From Candidatus Gastranaerophilales bacterium (GTDB lineage: Bacteria > Cyanobacteriota > Vampirovibrionia > Gastranaerophilales > Gastranaerophilaceae): 64,000 nt of DNA. The notes under the pieces are model-generated. The model did no database searches and was not told the origin of the DNA. It saw nothing but the letters and a program-made list of their open reading frames with translations. The stretch lies in contig CALVEH010000010.1 in the NCBI GenBank assembly GCA_944326545.1, forward strand, positions 1-64,000. The letters run 5' to 3'. Below, one piece after another: positions 34,375-43,469 of this stretch. Numbering within the stretch: the first letter of the stretch is position 1; each line of letters begins with the position of its first letter. The position numbers and the translations under genes were made by a program.

Positions 34375-34704
34375 ATGTCTAAAGTTGTTGAATTAACTGA
34401 TGAAAACTTTGATGCAGAAATAAAAAATGCAAAACATCCTGTACTTGTTGATTTTTTTGCTCCTTGGTGCGGGCATTGCAGGGTTCAAAATCCTATTATA
34501 GACAGACTTGCCGATGAATTTGGGGATAAGGCGGTAATTGCTAAAATAAATGTTGATGAGAACAGAAATATAGCCTCCAGATACTTTATAAGCGGTATAC
34601 CTGCGATATTACTTTTTAAAGACGGTAAGCCTGTAGCTCAAAAGGCTGGTGTCCAACAGCTTGATGAATTAATAAATCTTGTTTTAAAACATGAAAACAA
34701 CTAA
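34375..34704 (+). CDS. Thioredoxin with WCGHC active site
   Basis: This 109-residue thioredoxin-fold protein has the active site PWCGHC (Cys32 and Cys35), the structural cis-proline in SGIPAILLF, and no signal peptide, so it is cytoplasmic. The usual bacterial site is WCGPC. The His variant is typical of protein disulfide isomerases and raises the redox potential, which makes it a stronger oxidant. AAGGAG precedes the ATG. Its position right after the peroxiredoxin suggests that it serves this enzyme. Confidence 0.9.
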   Translation: MSKVVELTDENFDAEIKNAKHPVLVDFFAPWCGHCRVQNPIIDRLADEFGDKAVIAKINVDENRNIASRYFISGIPAILLFKDGKPVAQKAGVQQLDELINLVLKHENN

Positions 34705-34733
34705 AAAAAAGACCGATTATATCGGTCTTTTTT
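34705..34733. terminator. Bidirectional intrinsic terminator
   Basis: AAAAAAGACCGAT and ATCGGTCTTTTTT form a perfect 13-bp hairpin with a 3-base loop and T runs in both directions. It ends the thioredoxin transcript and the convergent small gene. Confidence 0.9.
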
Positions 34734-34738
34734 AATCT

Positions 34739-35020
34739 TTAATTTTGGCAAGTCATATAGCCTAAAATACTGAATGCAATGATTTTTTCTTCGTTTATGT
34801 TTAACCATTCATATTTTGGGCTTTCTATGTTACAGCTGCATTCGTCAAAATGGTGACAGATAGTTGCATCTTTAAGAGTTAATATATCTTTTAAATTGTC
34901 TTTATGGTCTTTTACTACAGTTCCGTAAGCTTTAAAACTTTGTGTAAAAACAACAATATCTTTTACTCCGCCTGTCATTTCTATTGCTTTATAGATTCTT
35001 TCAAGTACGTTTACTCCCAT
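34739..35020 (-). CDS. Small cysteine/histidine-containing protein, unknown
   Basis: This 93-residue protein is not recognised. It has a Cys/His cluster in ATICHHFDECSCNIESP (about residues 55-71) and a C-terminal CQN, so it may bind a metal ion. It has no signal peptide. AAGGAGAT stands about 6 bases before the ATG at 35020, so an upstream 20-residue extension is not used. It is a single gene sharing a terminator with the thioredoxin gene. Confidence 0.6.
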   Translation of the reverse strand: MGVNVLERIYKAIEMTGGVKDIVVFTQSFKAYGTVVKDHKDNLKDILTLKDATICHHFDECSCNIESPKYEWLNINEEKIIAFSILGYMTCQN

Positions 35021-35275
35021 TTTTATCTCCTTTTTTAGGCTATACAATGAGATTATTAATGTTTTTAATGCTTTTTTCATTACCTTAAAGTCTAGCTTTA
35101 TAGCAAATTTTTTATGATAGATTTTTTGATGAAAATAAAAAAATTTTTTTTTATTTTATGTAGTTTTTTAGTTTGTAACATAATATCTTAACAGTGAACA
35201 AATTGACGCTTTTTTCGTTATATAATGTGTGTACTAATGTACATGCGGATACGTGTGAGAAGGAGAAATTATTAA

Positions 35276-35764
35276 ATGATGAAAAAACTTTTTGCTTTAT
35301 TTGCTGTTTTTGTTGCAGCAGGGGTAATGATGATTGCAAATGCTGCTACAGCAACACCTGAACAGGCTCTTGCTTTTTTTAATAAGTATATAGATGCAGC
35401 TAACTCTTATAGCGAAACAATTACTGATTTTTATTCACCAAATGCAAAAATTATCAGAGTTGTTATGAAACCTGATGGAACAACTGCAACTGTTACAGCT
35501 GATACAAAACAATATTTTAATCAAATGAGAATTGGTGCAAACCTTGCTAAACTTAACAAGTATAAAAACTTCTATACTCAAAGAAAAATCACAAAACAAG
35601 GTGCTGATTACAAAATTTCTTGTTTAAGACAACCATCAACAAGTGATTACAAGATTCCTGCATACTTTGTAATAGGTATGGATGCAAACGGCAATTTGAA
35701 AATTAAAGAAGAAATGATGTACACAAAACAACAAAAGTTCTTGAAATACGCAAATAAAAAATAA
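35276..35764 (+). CDS. Small secreted protein, unknown
   Basis: This 162-residue protein has a clear signal peptide (KKLFALFAVFVAAGVMMIANAA, cleavage near residue 23, shown here only in part by key residues FALFAVFVAAG and IANA). The mature part, 140 residues of mixed alpha/beta character (TPEQALAFFNKYIDAANSY at the start), resembles an NTF2-like small fold, but this is a guess. AAGGAG precedes the ATG. A TATAAT box lies at 35221-35226, 50 bases upstream, followed by the palindrome GTACTAATGTAC. It is followed by a terminator hairpin inside the convergent gene. Confidence 0.65.
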   Translation: MMKKLFALFAVFVAAGVMMIANAATATPEQALAFFNKYIDAANSYSETITDFYSPNAKIIRVVMKPDGTTATVTADTKQYFNQMRIGANLAKLNKYKNFYTQRKITKQGADYKISCLRQPSTSDYKIPAYFVIGMDANGNLKIKEEMMYTKQQKFLKYANKK

Positions 35765-35765
35765 T

Positions 35766-36725
35766 TTATTCGTATAAAAAACATCTAACGCAATGAGAGT
35801 CCGAGATTTTTGTAATAGCGGGCTCTTTTTGTGAGCATATTTCTTGTACGTAAGCACATCTTGTGTTGAATCTGCAACCCTTAGGCGGATTTTTTGGCGA
35901 TGGTAAGTCGCCTTCCAATTTTATTTCTTGAGTTTTTTTTTCGTGTATGGATGGAACGGCAGAAATAAGAGCTTTTGTGTACGGGTGTTTTGTTTCTTCA
36001 AACAAAGATTTTGAGTCTGCTAATTCTACAATATCCCCAAGATACATTACTGCAATTCTGTCACATAAATATTTAACAACACCAAGATCGTGAGATATAA
36101 AAAGTATTGTCAGGTTTAGCTTTTCTTTTAAGTCTTTTAAAAGAGTTATTATTTGTGCTTGAATACTCACATCAAGTGCGGATACAGGTTCATCAGCAAC
36201 AAGAAAATCAGGCTTTAAAATTAACGCTCTTGCAATTGCTATTCTTTGTCTTTGCCCTCCTGAAAATTCGTGAGGGTAGCGTTTTAAGTCCTCTTTGTTC
36301 AGACCTGTCAGTTCAATTATTTCATTAATTCTTTCATCAATTTCCTTTTTGTCTCTGATTCCGTGAACAACCAAAGGTTCTCTTAGGATTTTGTATATAG
36401 TCATTCGTGGGTCGAGGCTTGAATAAGGATTTTGGAAAATCATTTGAGATTTTTTTCTGAAATTTTTAAGCTCACTTGCTTTAAAATCAAGTATATTTTC
36501 TTCTTCGTATTCTATTTTTCCTTGTGAATCAACAAGTCTTAATAATGCTTTGCCTAAAGTTGATTTTCCACAGCCTGATTCACCAACCAGACCCAGTATT
36601 TCACCCTTTTTTATATCAAGTGAGATGTTATTAAGTGCATGGATATATTCTTTGTTTGTGTTCCACGCACCAGAGTTTACAGGATAATATACATTTAAAT
36701 CTTTTATTTTTACGAGTGTTTTCAT
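35766..36725 (-). CDS. Oligopeptide/dipeptide ABC transporter ATPase (OppF/DppF-like)
   Basis: This 319-residue ATPase of the peptide-uptake ABC family has Walker A GESGCGKST, Q-loop MIFQNPYSSLDPRMT, signature LSGGQRQR, Walker B FLVADEPVSALD and the H-switch ISHD. The C-terminal extension with PPKGCRFNTRCAYVQEIC and SHCVRC carries the cysteines typical of OppD/OppF that may hold an iron-sulphur cluster. No permease, binding protein or second ATPase is adjacent, so it must work with subunits encoded elsewhere. ATG 36725 is used, as the upstream extension would overlap the lytic transglycosylase stop. It follows that gene directly on the same strand. Confidence 0.9.
   Translation of the reverse strand: MKTLVKIKDLNVYYPVNSGAWNTNKEYIHALNNISLDIKKGEILGLVGESGCGKSTLGKALLRLVDSQGKIEYEEENILDFKASELKNFRKKSQMIFQNPYSSLDPRMTIYKILREPLVVHGIRDKKEIDERINEIIELTGLNKEDLKRYPHEFSGGQRQRIAIARALILKPDFLVADEPVSALDVSIQAQIITLLKDLKEKLNLTILFISHDLGVVKYLCDRIAVMYLGDIVELADSKSLFEETKHPYTKALISAVPSIHEKKTQEIKLEGDLPSPKNPPKGCRFNTRCAYVQEICSQKEPAITKISDSHCVRCFLYE
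35796..35830 (+). terminator. Terminator of the secreted protein gene
   Basis: AGAGTCCG pairs with CGGGCTCT (one G-T pair), loop of 15 bases, then TTTT. It lies 32 bases after the plus-strand stop and within the 3' end of the convergent ABC gene. Confidence 0.6.
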
Positions 36726-36757
36726 ACCTACATTATAACGATTTGCGTTGTTATATA

Positions 36758-38800
36758 TCAATAGACATTGAGGTAAACCCAGTAGCTTCTAAATACTTTT
36801 TTGATGTATTCTTTTGTTTCCGGGTATGGGATATTTTCTATAAATTCATCAAAGCTTTTATAGTTTAAGTTGTCTTTCCAAGTTTGGACTGCATTTGGCC
36901 CTCCGTTATAAGAAGCAACTACAAGCATATCATCGTTATGAAGTGATTTTTTTACATAATTTAAATACGCACAACCAAGATTTATATTAGTGTTTGGGTT
37001 AAACAATGAGCTTGCTCCACTGTATGGGATTCCTTTTTGGTTAGCAATATACCTAGCAGTTGATGGCATAAGTTGCATTAAACCTGAAGCTCCGGCTATA
37101 CTTTGAGCCTTTTTATTAAAGTAGCTTTCTTCTCTTATTATTGAAGTAACAAGATAAGGGTCAAGACGATATTCTCTTGCTTTTTCATTTATTATGTCTT
37201 GATAATGTAATTGATATGCAAGTTTGTATATGCTGTCTTCAAAGTCTGGTTTTTCTGCAAGATCGTCTATAAAATCTCTTGCGAGGATAACGGAGGTTCC
37301 GTATTCTCCTTCTTTGTATTTAATCCAGCTTGATAGCGCTTTATTGTTTTCATCAATTTCTTGAATAAGCTTAAAGTCGTTAAGTTTTAAGATTGTATCA
37401 ACGATTTTTCTATTGTCGTCTGAAATATTTGCATATTTGTAAGGAAATTCAATATACGCCGTTTTTTCAGGCAACCTGTGTGAAGGTTTTGTTTTCCAGT
37501 CAGAGTATTTTGAGTATCCTAAAGATTTATTTGCTCTGTATGCATAATAGCTGTCAGGGTATTTTTGCAAGATTCTTTGGTAAAGTCCTTTTGCCTCATT
37601 TTTATTACCCTTTTGAGCATCAAGTTTTGCCATCCAAAACAGAACTTTGGGGGCTGATATTGTGTTTTGATAATCTCTTATATGAATATTGCCAAGGAGT
37701 CTTGCATCTTGATAGTCTTGTCTTTGATAGGCATCCCAAAAAAGGTTGGCTACAGCATCTGCTGCGTATTTCCCTTCTGAAAACTGGGTGAAAATTTGTC
37801 TGTATAAGTTGTTTTGTTCTTCACCTGAGACATATTTTGTAAGCCTGTAAAGAATAAAGTCTTCACCTGGGGATTTTGTATTTTCTGCTATTTCAAGGGC
37901 TCTGTACCAACCTGCTTTCATTCCTGTTGGGCTTAAGCTTGCGTAATTTTCTATAACTTTATTTAAATCTTCAGAATCCAGAGTTTTTGCATATTTGGGG
38001 TAGTTTGTTTCAAAAATTTCTCTCGCTTTTTGATATTCGCCTCTTTTAGTATAAATTATGCTCAAATATCCCCACGCAAAAGGCATAGGTGACAAATTCA
38101 GATTGTTATATGCGCTTTGGTATAGTCCGTTTTTAAAATAAGTTTGACCTATAAAAAAGAACTCTTTAGGAAGTATCTGAATATTTAAGGCTGCAATTTC
38201 TTTTATACAATCAAGACCATAACGTCCGTCAGGAGCATCTTGTAGGTATTGTACAAAATAGTTTTTTGCTTTTTCTTTCTTTTTTAAGATTTCTCTTTCA
38301 TTGTCGTTTTCTTTAATTTCTTCTTTGGCGATTACACCTAAAAAATAGTTGGATGCTTTTGTGTATTCCGTATCTTTAAAATTTTTTCTTATATCATTGA
38401 ATGTTTTTTCAGCTTTGTTATAATCTTTTGCTTTAAAGTAGTTATGCGCAAGAGAGTAATATGCTTTTTGTATAAAAATTGATTCCGGGTATTTTTCTAT
38501 AAACATTCTGTATTTTTTAGACGCAGTTTGAAAATCATTGATTTTGTCTGCTGCCATAGCTTGTCTTAATAGCGCAATTTCATATATTGCAGATGTTTTA
38601 GATACGTTAGAAAAATTATAATAAGCGTTCTCGTAGTCGCTTTGTCTTAAATATTGTAGTCCTTGATTGTATGCTTTAAGATCTTTTTCGGTGACTCTGG
38701 TCATCTTAAAGACATTTGTCAGTACAATCAAAATCAAAAAAGCAAACGCTGCTGTTATTGCTATAAACTTTAATTTCTTTTTCCAGTCCAATTCTTCCAT
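36758..38800 (-). CDS. slt: Soluble lytic murein transglycosylase-like protein with TPR repeats
   Basis: This 680-residue envelope enzyme cuts peptidoglycan between N-acetylmuramic acid and N-acetylglucosamine, forming anhydro ends. An N-terminal anchor helix (IAITAAFAFLILIVLTNVF) is followed by about 450 residues of tandem TPR-like helices (many A-x-x-x-Y pairs). The catalytic domain is near the C-terminus: IIREESYFNKKAQSIAGASG with the catalytic Glu, then LMQLMPSTA and VASYNGGPNAV. This is the Slt70 arrangement. The long TPR superhelix is family-typical. The ABC ATPase starts 32 bases downstream, perhaps for recycling of cell-wall peptides. Confidence 0.9.
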   Translation of the reverse strand: MEELDWKKKLKFIAITAAFAFLILIVLTNVFKMTRVTEKDLKAYNQGLQYLRQSDYENAYYNFSNVSKTSAIYEIALLRQAMAADKINDFQTASKKYRMFIEKYPESIFIQKAYYSLAHNYFKAKDYNKAEKTFNDIRKNFKDTEYTKASNYFLGVIAKEEIKENDNEREILKKKEKAKNYFVQYLQDAPDGRYGLDCIKEIAALNIQILPKEFFFIGQTYFKNGLYQSAYNNLNLSPMPFAWGYLSIIYTKRGEYQKAREIFETNYPKYAKTLDSEDLNKVIENYASLSPTGMKAGWYRALEIAENTKSPGEDFILYRLTKYVSGEEQNNLYRQIFTQFSEGKYAADAVANLFWDAYQRQDYQDARLLGNIHIRDYQNTISAPKVLFWMAKLDAQKGNKNEAKGLYQRILQKYPDSYYAYRANKSLGYSKYSDWKTKPSHRLPEKTAYIEFPYKYANISDDNRKIVDTILKLNDFKLIQEIDENNKALSSWIKYKEGEYGTSVILARDFIDDLAEKPDFEDSIYKLAYQLHYQDIINEKAREYRLDPYLVTSIIREESYFNKKAQSIAGASGLMQLMPSTARYIANQKGIPYSGASSLFNPNTNINLGCAYLNYVKKSLHNDDMLVVASYNGGPNAVQTWKDNLNYKSFDEFIENIPYPETKEYIKKVFRSYWVYLNVY

Positions 38801-38952
38801 TTCCCTTGATTATTTAAATTTAAAAACCTGTTTTATTTAGCACTTTGTTTTATATAAGTGTGCAAGGTTTTTTATCAACAAATATAGCATATATAAAGTG
38901 TCGTTGTTAATGCCATAGAGTTAAATATTTACAAAGAGGAGGGACAGGGAAT

Positions 38953-39105
38953 ATGCACATATATTCTAATGAGGAGTTTGAAAACAGACAGAGAGAAATT
39001 ATACAAAAAAATATTTACAAACCTGTTTTGTACACTCAATATGTAAAAAAGAATAACGTCATAAAAAATTATGTATATTATGATGAACCTTACAAATTTA
39101 GTTAA
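38953..39105 (+). CDS. 50-residue small protein, probable
   Basis: A 50-codon reading frame starts at ATG 38953, behind the strong ribosome-binding site AGAGGAGGG (38935-38943), 9 bases before it. The protein is rich in Asn, Tyr and Lys (for example VYYDEPYKFS at the end) and is not recognised. There is no membrane segment. Its last 8 bases overlap the end of the convergent histidine kinase gene. The translation signal is much better than chance. Confidence 0.5.
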   Translation: MHIYSNEEFENRQREIIQKNIYKPVLYTQYVKKNNVIKNYVYYDEPYKFS

Positions 39106-40213
39106 GAGGTGTGGAACAATCTGTTGCAATGTATTTTTTAAACGGTAGTGTTATAACAAATTCAGTTCCGCTTGTTAGATTTTGTGCTATTGTGATGGTT
39201 CCATTGTGGGCTTCAAGTATCTTTTTTGTAATAAATAACCCTAAACCCGAGCTGACTTTTTTAAATCTTTTATTCATAGCCATAGGGTTATTGAATAGAG
39301 TTTGTATTTTTTCATCAGAAATACCAGCGCCTTCATCTCTGATCGAAATTATCATATCGTCAGTTCCTCTTTTGATAGAGATGTATATTGTTGAATTTTT
39401 GGGGGAGTATTCTGATGCGTTTGTAAGTAGATTGTTTAATACTAGTTTAATTGTTTCTTCATCATAAACAAAAGTGTCGTCTTCTGTTTCTGTTGTTATT
39501 TTTATTGTTTGTTGAGCTGTTTCAAGCATATATTTAATGTCGTCAACACAAGATTCGACAGATTTTTTTATTGAATTAAGCTGTTTTTTTAGTATGAGCC
39601 CCTCTGTTTCTAGTCTGAGTTTTGTAAGCACATTGTCAGTCATTCTAACCATATATCTTGATGAGTTCAAAATTTCTTTTAGCATGTCTTTTTGTTGCTG
39701 GTTTAGTGTTCCTAACGTTTCATCATATAGTAGCTCTAAAGCTCTTTCTTCGGCTCTTGCTGGAGTTTTTAAATCATGCATAAGTGTTTCTATAAAACAT
39801 TCTTTATCTTTTAATCTTGCTATTTCTTCAGAATAGTCATTTAATACTATAAGATAGCCGTGATGTAGCCTTCCACAGTGTCTTTTGGTGATATTTGCTT
39901 TTATATATTTGCCTTCAGGTAAAACTATTCTGAAAAATGTTGTGTTTATTCTGCTTTTTTTGTATCTTTTTATGGTTTCTATAGCTTCGAACAGTTGTCT
40001 TTTTTCTAAAAGCTCAATAAAATTTTCTACATTATCCGATTTCTCATTAAATATTTTGAAATTCCTTGTAATAATGTTGAAATCTAAATCAACTACTATT
40101 ATCTCATCACAAGACATTGACATAATGGAGGATAAAATATCTTCATGTCTGCTAATTTCTTCTGACAGCCTTTGTATAGTTGGGTTAATTTTGCTTGTTT
40201 TAGTCTTTTCCAT
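39098..40213 (-). CDS. Cytoplasmic sensor histidine kinase
   Basis: This 371-residue protein has an N-terminal PAS-like domain (about residues 25-135, DEIIVVDLDFNIITRN), a HisKA dimerisation helix with the phosphorylated His146 in LMHDLKTPARAEER, and a C-terminal HATPase domain with the N box LVLNNLLTNASEYS, the G1 box RDEGAGISDE and the G2 box SSGLGLFITKKILE. No transmembrane segment is seen, so it senses an internal signal. No response regulator is adjacent; the small plus-strand gene overlaps its end. An orphan kinase whose partner lies elsewhere is likely. Confidence 0.9.
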   Translation of the reverse strand: MEKTKTSKINPTIQRLSEEISRHEDILSSIMSMSCDEIIVVDLDFNIITRNFKIFNEKSDNVENFIELLEKRQLFEAIETIKRYKKSRINTTFFRIVLPEGKYIKANITKRHCGRLHHGYLIVLNDYSEEIARLKDKECFIETLMHDLKTPARAEERALELLYDETLGTLNQQQKDMLKEILNSSRYMVRMTDNVLTKLRLETEGLILKKQLNSIKKSVESCVDDIKYMLETAQQTIKITTETEDDTFVYDEETIKLVLNNLLTNASEYSPKNSTIYISIKRGTDDMIISIRDEGAGISDEKIQTLFNNPMAMNKRFKKVSSGLGLFITKKILEAHNGTITIAQNLTSGTEFVITLPFKKYIATDCSTPLN

Positions 40214-40302
40214 TCTTACTTCACCATTTTGTTTGGATGTTTATCGTAAAACGATTTTGCAAAAATAAGAATTACCCGACTGGCTATTATTTTTTCTTAA
40301 AT

Positions 40303-41127
40303 TTATTCTTTGATTCCGCCGGATAACATATCATTAATAAAGTACTTTTTGCCTGCCAAATATATTAAAATTACAGGCAAAGAAAGAATAACAGAACAGG
40401 CTGTCAAATCTCCCCACATAATAGTTTCTCTAAAACTTCCCTTAAATTGAGCCAGAGCAACCGGTAAAGTTGTGATATCCTGTGAATTGGTTACAATTAA
40501 TGGCCACATAAAACTATTCCACGTTGTTATAAACGTAAACAGTCCTAATGTAACGATCGCCGGTATAGAAAGTGGTAAAGCTATTTTAAAAAATATTTCA
40601 AATATATTGCAACCATCAATTTTTGCGGCTTCTTCTATCTCGTGAGACATATTTTTGAACCACTGTCTCATTAAAAACACACCAAAACCACCGAATATCC
40701 CAGGAACAATAAGAGCCTGATAGGTATCAATCCAGTGAAGTTCTCTCATAAGAAAAAATAAAGGAACAATGTTAACTTGTGGTGGAATCATCATAGTCAC
40801 AAGAAATATAAAAAATATAAAATCTTTGTATTTGAATTTGCTTCTTGCAAATGCATATCCAGCCATTGCCGAAAATAAAATCTGAAAAACTGTTGTTAAC
40901 AGTGCGACAAAAAGACTGTTTATAAAAAATCGTGTAATTGGCAGTTTTTCAAATATATGAATGTAATTGTCTGTTATAAAAGGATGTGGAATAAAGTTGG
41001 GCGGATAAGAAAATATTTGAGCTTCAGTCATAAAAGAAACGCAAAGCATCCATATAAAAGGAGCCAACATGGAAATTGCCCCCAATATAATTAATAAATA
41101 TCCGCTAAAAACCACCGTCTTTTTCAT
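40303..41127 (-). CDS. Sugar ABC transporter permease (MalG/UgpE family)
   Basis: This 274-residue permease of the carbohydrate-uptake 1 family has six predicted transmembrane helices and the conserved EAA loop EAAKIDGCNIFEIFFKIALP (about residues 167-186), which docks onto the ATPase. The GAISMLAPFIWMLCVSF N-terminus and GLFTFITTWNSFMWPL are typical. No partner permease, binding protein or ATPase lies nearby, so the complex is incomplete in this window. It is either an orphan or works with a shared ATPase. A 90-base gap separates it from the histidine kinase gene on the same strand. Confidence 0.9.
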   Translation of the reverse strand: MKKTVVFSGYLLIILGAISMLAPFIWMLCVSFMTEAQIFSYPPNFIPHPFITDNYIHIFEKLPITRFFINSLFVALLTTVFQILFSAMAGYAFARSKFKYKDFIFFIFLVTMMIPPQVNIVPLFFLMRELHWIDTYQALIVPGIFGGFGVFLMRQWFKNMSHEIEEAAKIDGCNIFEIFFKIALPLSIPAIVTLGLFTFITTWNSFMWPLIVTNSQDITTLPVALAQFKGSFRETIMWGDLTACSVILSLPVILIYLAGKKYFINDMLSGGIKE

Positions 41128-41274
41128 AAATAAATTCTATATAAAAATCCGTTAAAACACAAATATATTAAGGGAAAAGAAGTGTTTACAATTGTTAATA
41201 ATGCTCTATATTGCACTTATTTTTTTTATAAAAATATGTTATACTACAAATGTAACAACAAGAAAGAGTAAGAT

Positions 41275-41790
41275 ATGAATCGGGTGCTTTTATTGAACCA
41301 TGAAAACGAACCGCTTCGAATTTGCAGTTGGAAGCGCGCTCTTAAATTGTTGTTAAAAGGCAAGGCTCAATGTGACAAGAGTATTAAAAATATAGAGGAC
41401 TATATCAGTATTAACAATACCGAGATTCCTAAAGTTATTAAACTTAATTATGATGTGGCAGTTCCATACAAGGAACTGCCATTTTGTCGTATAAATGTTT
41501 TTGTTCGTGATGATTATACTTGTCAGTATTGCGGCAAAAAGTTTTCTGCAGAAGAACTGACTTTAGATCACGTTTTCCCAAAATCAAGATTGGGGCCAGA
41601 TATTTGGGAAAATATTGTTACCTGTTGTAAAGAGTGCAATCAATATAAGGCTGATAAAACACCTAAAGAAGCAGGCATGAAGCTTTTAAGAAGACCGTAC
41701 AGACCTAAAGAATATTTTAAATACGAGATGAAAAAATATTCTTATACAGAACAAGCTTATTGGCACAAATGGGCTTGTAAGACTGCGTAG
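41275..41790 (+). CDS. HNH endonuclease-family protein, cyanobacterial type
   Basis: This 171-residue protein starts with MNRVLLLNHENEPLRICSWK, the conserved N-terminus of a small HNH family widespread in cyanobacteria and relatives. The nuclease core is CQYCGKKF (about residues 80-87), LTLDHVFPKSR (93-103) and CCKECNQYKADK, giving the His-Asn-His like active site with two CxxC zinc ligands. The role of the family is not established; it is not linked here to a restriction system. A promoter TATACT box lies 45 bases upstream. It is convergent with the next gene. Confidence 0.85.
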   Translation: MNRVLLLNHENEPLRICSWKRALKLLLKGKAQCDKSIKNIEDYISINNTEIPKVIKLNYDVAVPYKELPFCRINVFVRDDYTCQYCGKKFSAEELTLDHVFPKSRLGPDIWENIVTCCKECNQYKADKTPKEAGMKLLRRPYRPKEYFKYEMKKYSYTEQAYWHKWACKTA

Positions 41791-41799
41791 AGATCTTTA

Positions 41800-42174
41800 T
41801 TATTCTTCTTCGATTTCTTCTGCCATTCTTTCTTTAACGGATTTTCTTCTTCTGATGAGTTTTGATGGTGCTTTTTCTTCTGTATCTTCGTCAGAATCTT
41901 CATCATAAATTCCGTCATCGATAAAGTTTGAAAGTACACAATTTAAAAGAGTTCTTTGACCTAAGTCAAAGTTTCCTCTAAATACAATTTGTGCATCTTT
42001 TGTGTCCATAGAGTTTAAAAATCTGGCAAATTCTTTAACAATATTACCTAAATCGGCTGGGTTTTTTACTTTTGCAACGGCTTTGGCTACTTTTGCTATT
42101 GAAATTTTGTACTCCCCTGCTTCTTCAGTGTATCCGTTTGATTTTTTACCCTTTATTCTATCTTTTAATGACAA
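41800..42174 (-). CDS. Small acidic-tailed protein paired with a CpaE-like ATPase
   Basis: This 124-residue protein is not recognised. The N-terminal 85 residues are alpha-helical and basic (KISIAKVAKAVAKVKNPADL). The C-terminal 40 hold an acidic stretch (DEDSDEDTEEK) followed by Arg/Lys (LIRRRKS). It starts 14 bases after the CpaE-like gene on the same strand, so the two are probably coupled and may work together in pilus or polar assembly. There is no signal peptide. Confidence 0.6.
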   Translation of the reverse strand: MSLKDRIKGKKSNGYTEEAGEYKISIAKVAKAVAKVKNPADLGNIVKEFARFLNSMDTKDAQIVFRGNFDLGQRTLLNCVLSNFIDDGIYDEDSDEDTEEKAPSKLIRRRKSVKERMAEEIEEE

Positions 42175-42188
42175 TTTTTTATCTCCAA

Positions 42189-43364
42189 CTATATTCTTAT
42201 TTCTCTATTATAATTTTTGTTTAATTTTTGTGTTATCAGATAATCTGACACTTTTGATGCAAATTCTTTGTAGTTTAGTGCAACATTTGCATCAGGATTG
42301 ATTTCGTTAACAGGCACACCCTTGTTTATTGCTGACATCATTGTAAGGTAATTATTAGGAATTTTCCAATAAACTTTTTGTTTTACAACTTCTTCTATAT
42401 CAGAAGTTTTGATGTCTTCATTTTCCATATAACGATTTAATACAAGTTTAATTTTTTCTTGTGAGTATCCAAGCTTGTCGAATAGTTCCATACATCTTTG
42501 TGTGCTTCTTATTGCAGGAAGATTAACAATTGCTATCAGCAGAATTAAATCACTGCTGTCTAATGCAGAAATTGTTTTTGAGTCAATATTTGTTCCTATG
42601 TCGATAACTATGTATGAAAAAGTTTTCTTTAGAGCAGTTAAAATACATTTTATTTGATCAGCAGTAATGTCTTTAGACTTATCAATGTTTAATGGATCAG
42701 CTATGACATAAAGACTTGTGTTTTTATATCTTGTCATTGCTTTTAAAAGTTCATCCTGATCGAGATTGTTTATGTTGTCTGCAACATAATCCATTGCAAA
42801 TGGTGGTGTTAAATCCAAAAAAGTTGCAACATCACCAAGCTGAAGGTTTAAATCAATCAACGCAACTTTTTCTTTTGAAATTTGAGCTAATTCTACAGCA
42901 AGGTTTACTGCAATAGATGTTTTACCTATGCCGCCTTTGTTTGAAAAAGTAGAAATTATTTTACAGCTGTCAGTTGATTCTGTTGAATCTAAATCTTTGA
43001 TGATATTTTGGAAAACTTCCTGAAACTCAGATTTTATGACAGGTTTTGCAATAAATTCTTTTGCACCTGCTCTCATTGCCTTAATTATAATATCGGCAGA
43101 AGCTCTGTTAGATAATGCAATAACCAATGCCTCTTTATTTTTTGCTTTCAAGTCTTTTATATCAGATACTGCACGCTCAAGATTTTCTGATATGTCAACA
43201 ATAACAGCACATTTACCTGACTCTGCCGCAATGGAGAATCCTCTCTCAAAATCAGAAAATTCTGCAGAAATACCTACGCCGTCTATTTCTGATAAATAGC
43301 TTTTTATGACGCTTCTTGAATTTTCGTCATTGTCTATTAGTAATACATCTAAATTTCTGTCCAT
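42189..43364 (-). CDS. CpaE-like ATPase with receiver-like domain
   Basis: This 391-residue protein combines an N-terminal response-regulator-like domain (about residues 1-120, VLLIDNDENSRSVIKSYL) with a ParA/MinD-type ATPase having a deviant Walker A, KGGIGKTS. This is the arrangement of CpaE, which helps place Tad/Flp pili at a cell pole. The domain VIVDISENLERAV has its acidic phosphorylation-type Asp in place. GGGGA lies 6 bases before the chosen ATG at 43364; two upstream ATG codons are not favoured. The Tad secretion genes themselves are not in the window. Confidence 0.8.
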   Translation of the reverse strand: MDRNLDVLLIDNDENSRSVIKSYLSEIDGVGISAEFSDFERGFSIAAESGKCAVIVDISENLERAVSDIKDLKAKNKEALVIALSNRASADIIIKAMRAGAKEFIAKPVIKSEFQEVFQNIIKDLDSTESTDSCKIISTFSNKGGIGKTSIAVNLAVELAQISKEKVALIDLNLQLGDVATFLDLTPPFAMDYVADNINNLDQDELLKAMTRYKNTSLYVIADPLNIDKSKDITADQIKCILTALKKTFSYIVIDIGTNIDSKTISALDSSDLILLIAIVNLPAIRSTQRCMELFDKLGYSQEKIKLVLNRYMENEDIKTSDIEEVVKQKVYWKIPNNYLTMMSAINKGVPVNEINPDANVALNYKEFASKVSDYLITQKLNKNYNREIRI

Positions 43365-43469
43365 AAACATCCCCAAATAACTTGTAATTGGTTTATGTTG
43401 CAATTTTACCATAAATTACAAACAAATGGCAGAAAAATTTAAATGACTTTATTTATGCAAAAAGCGACC

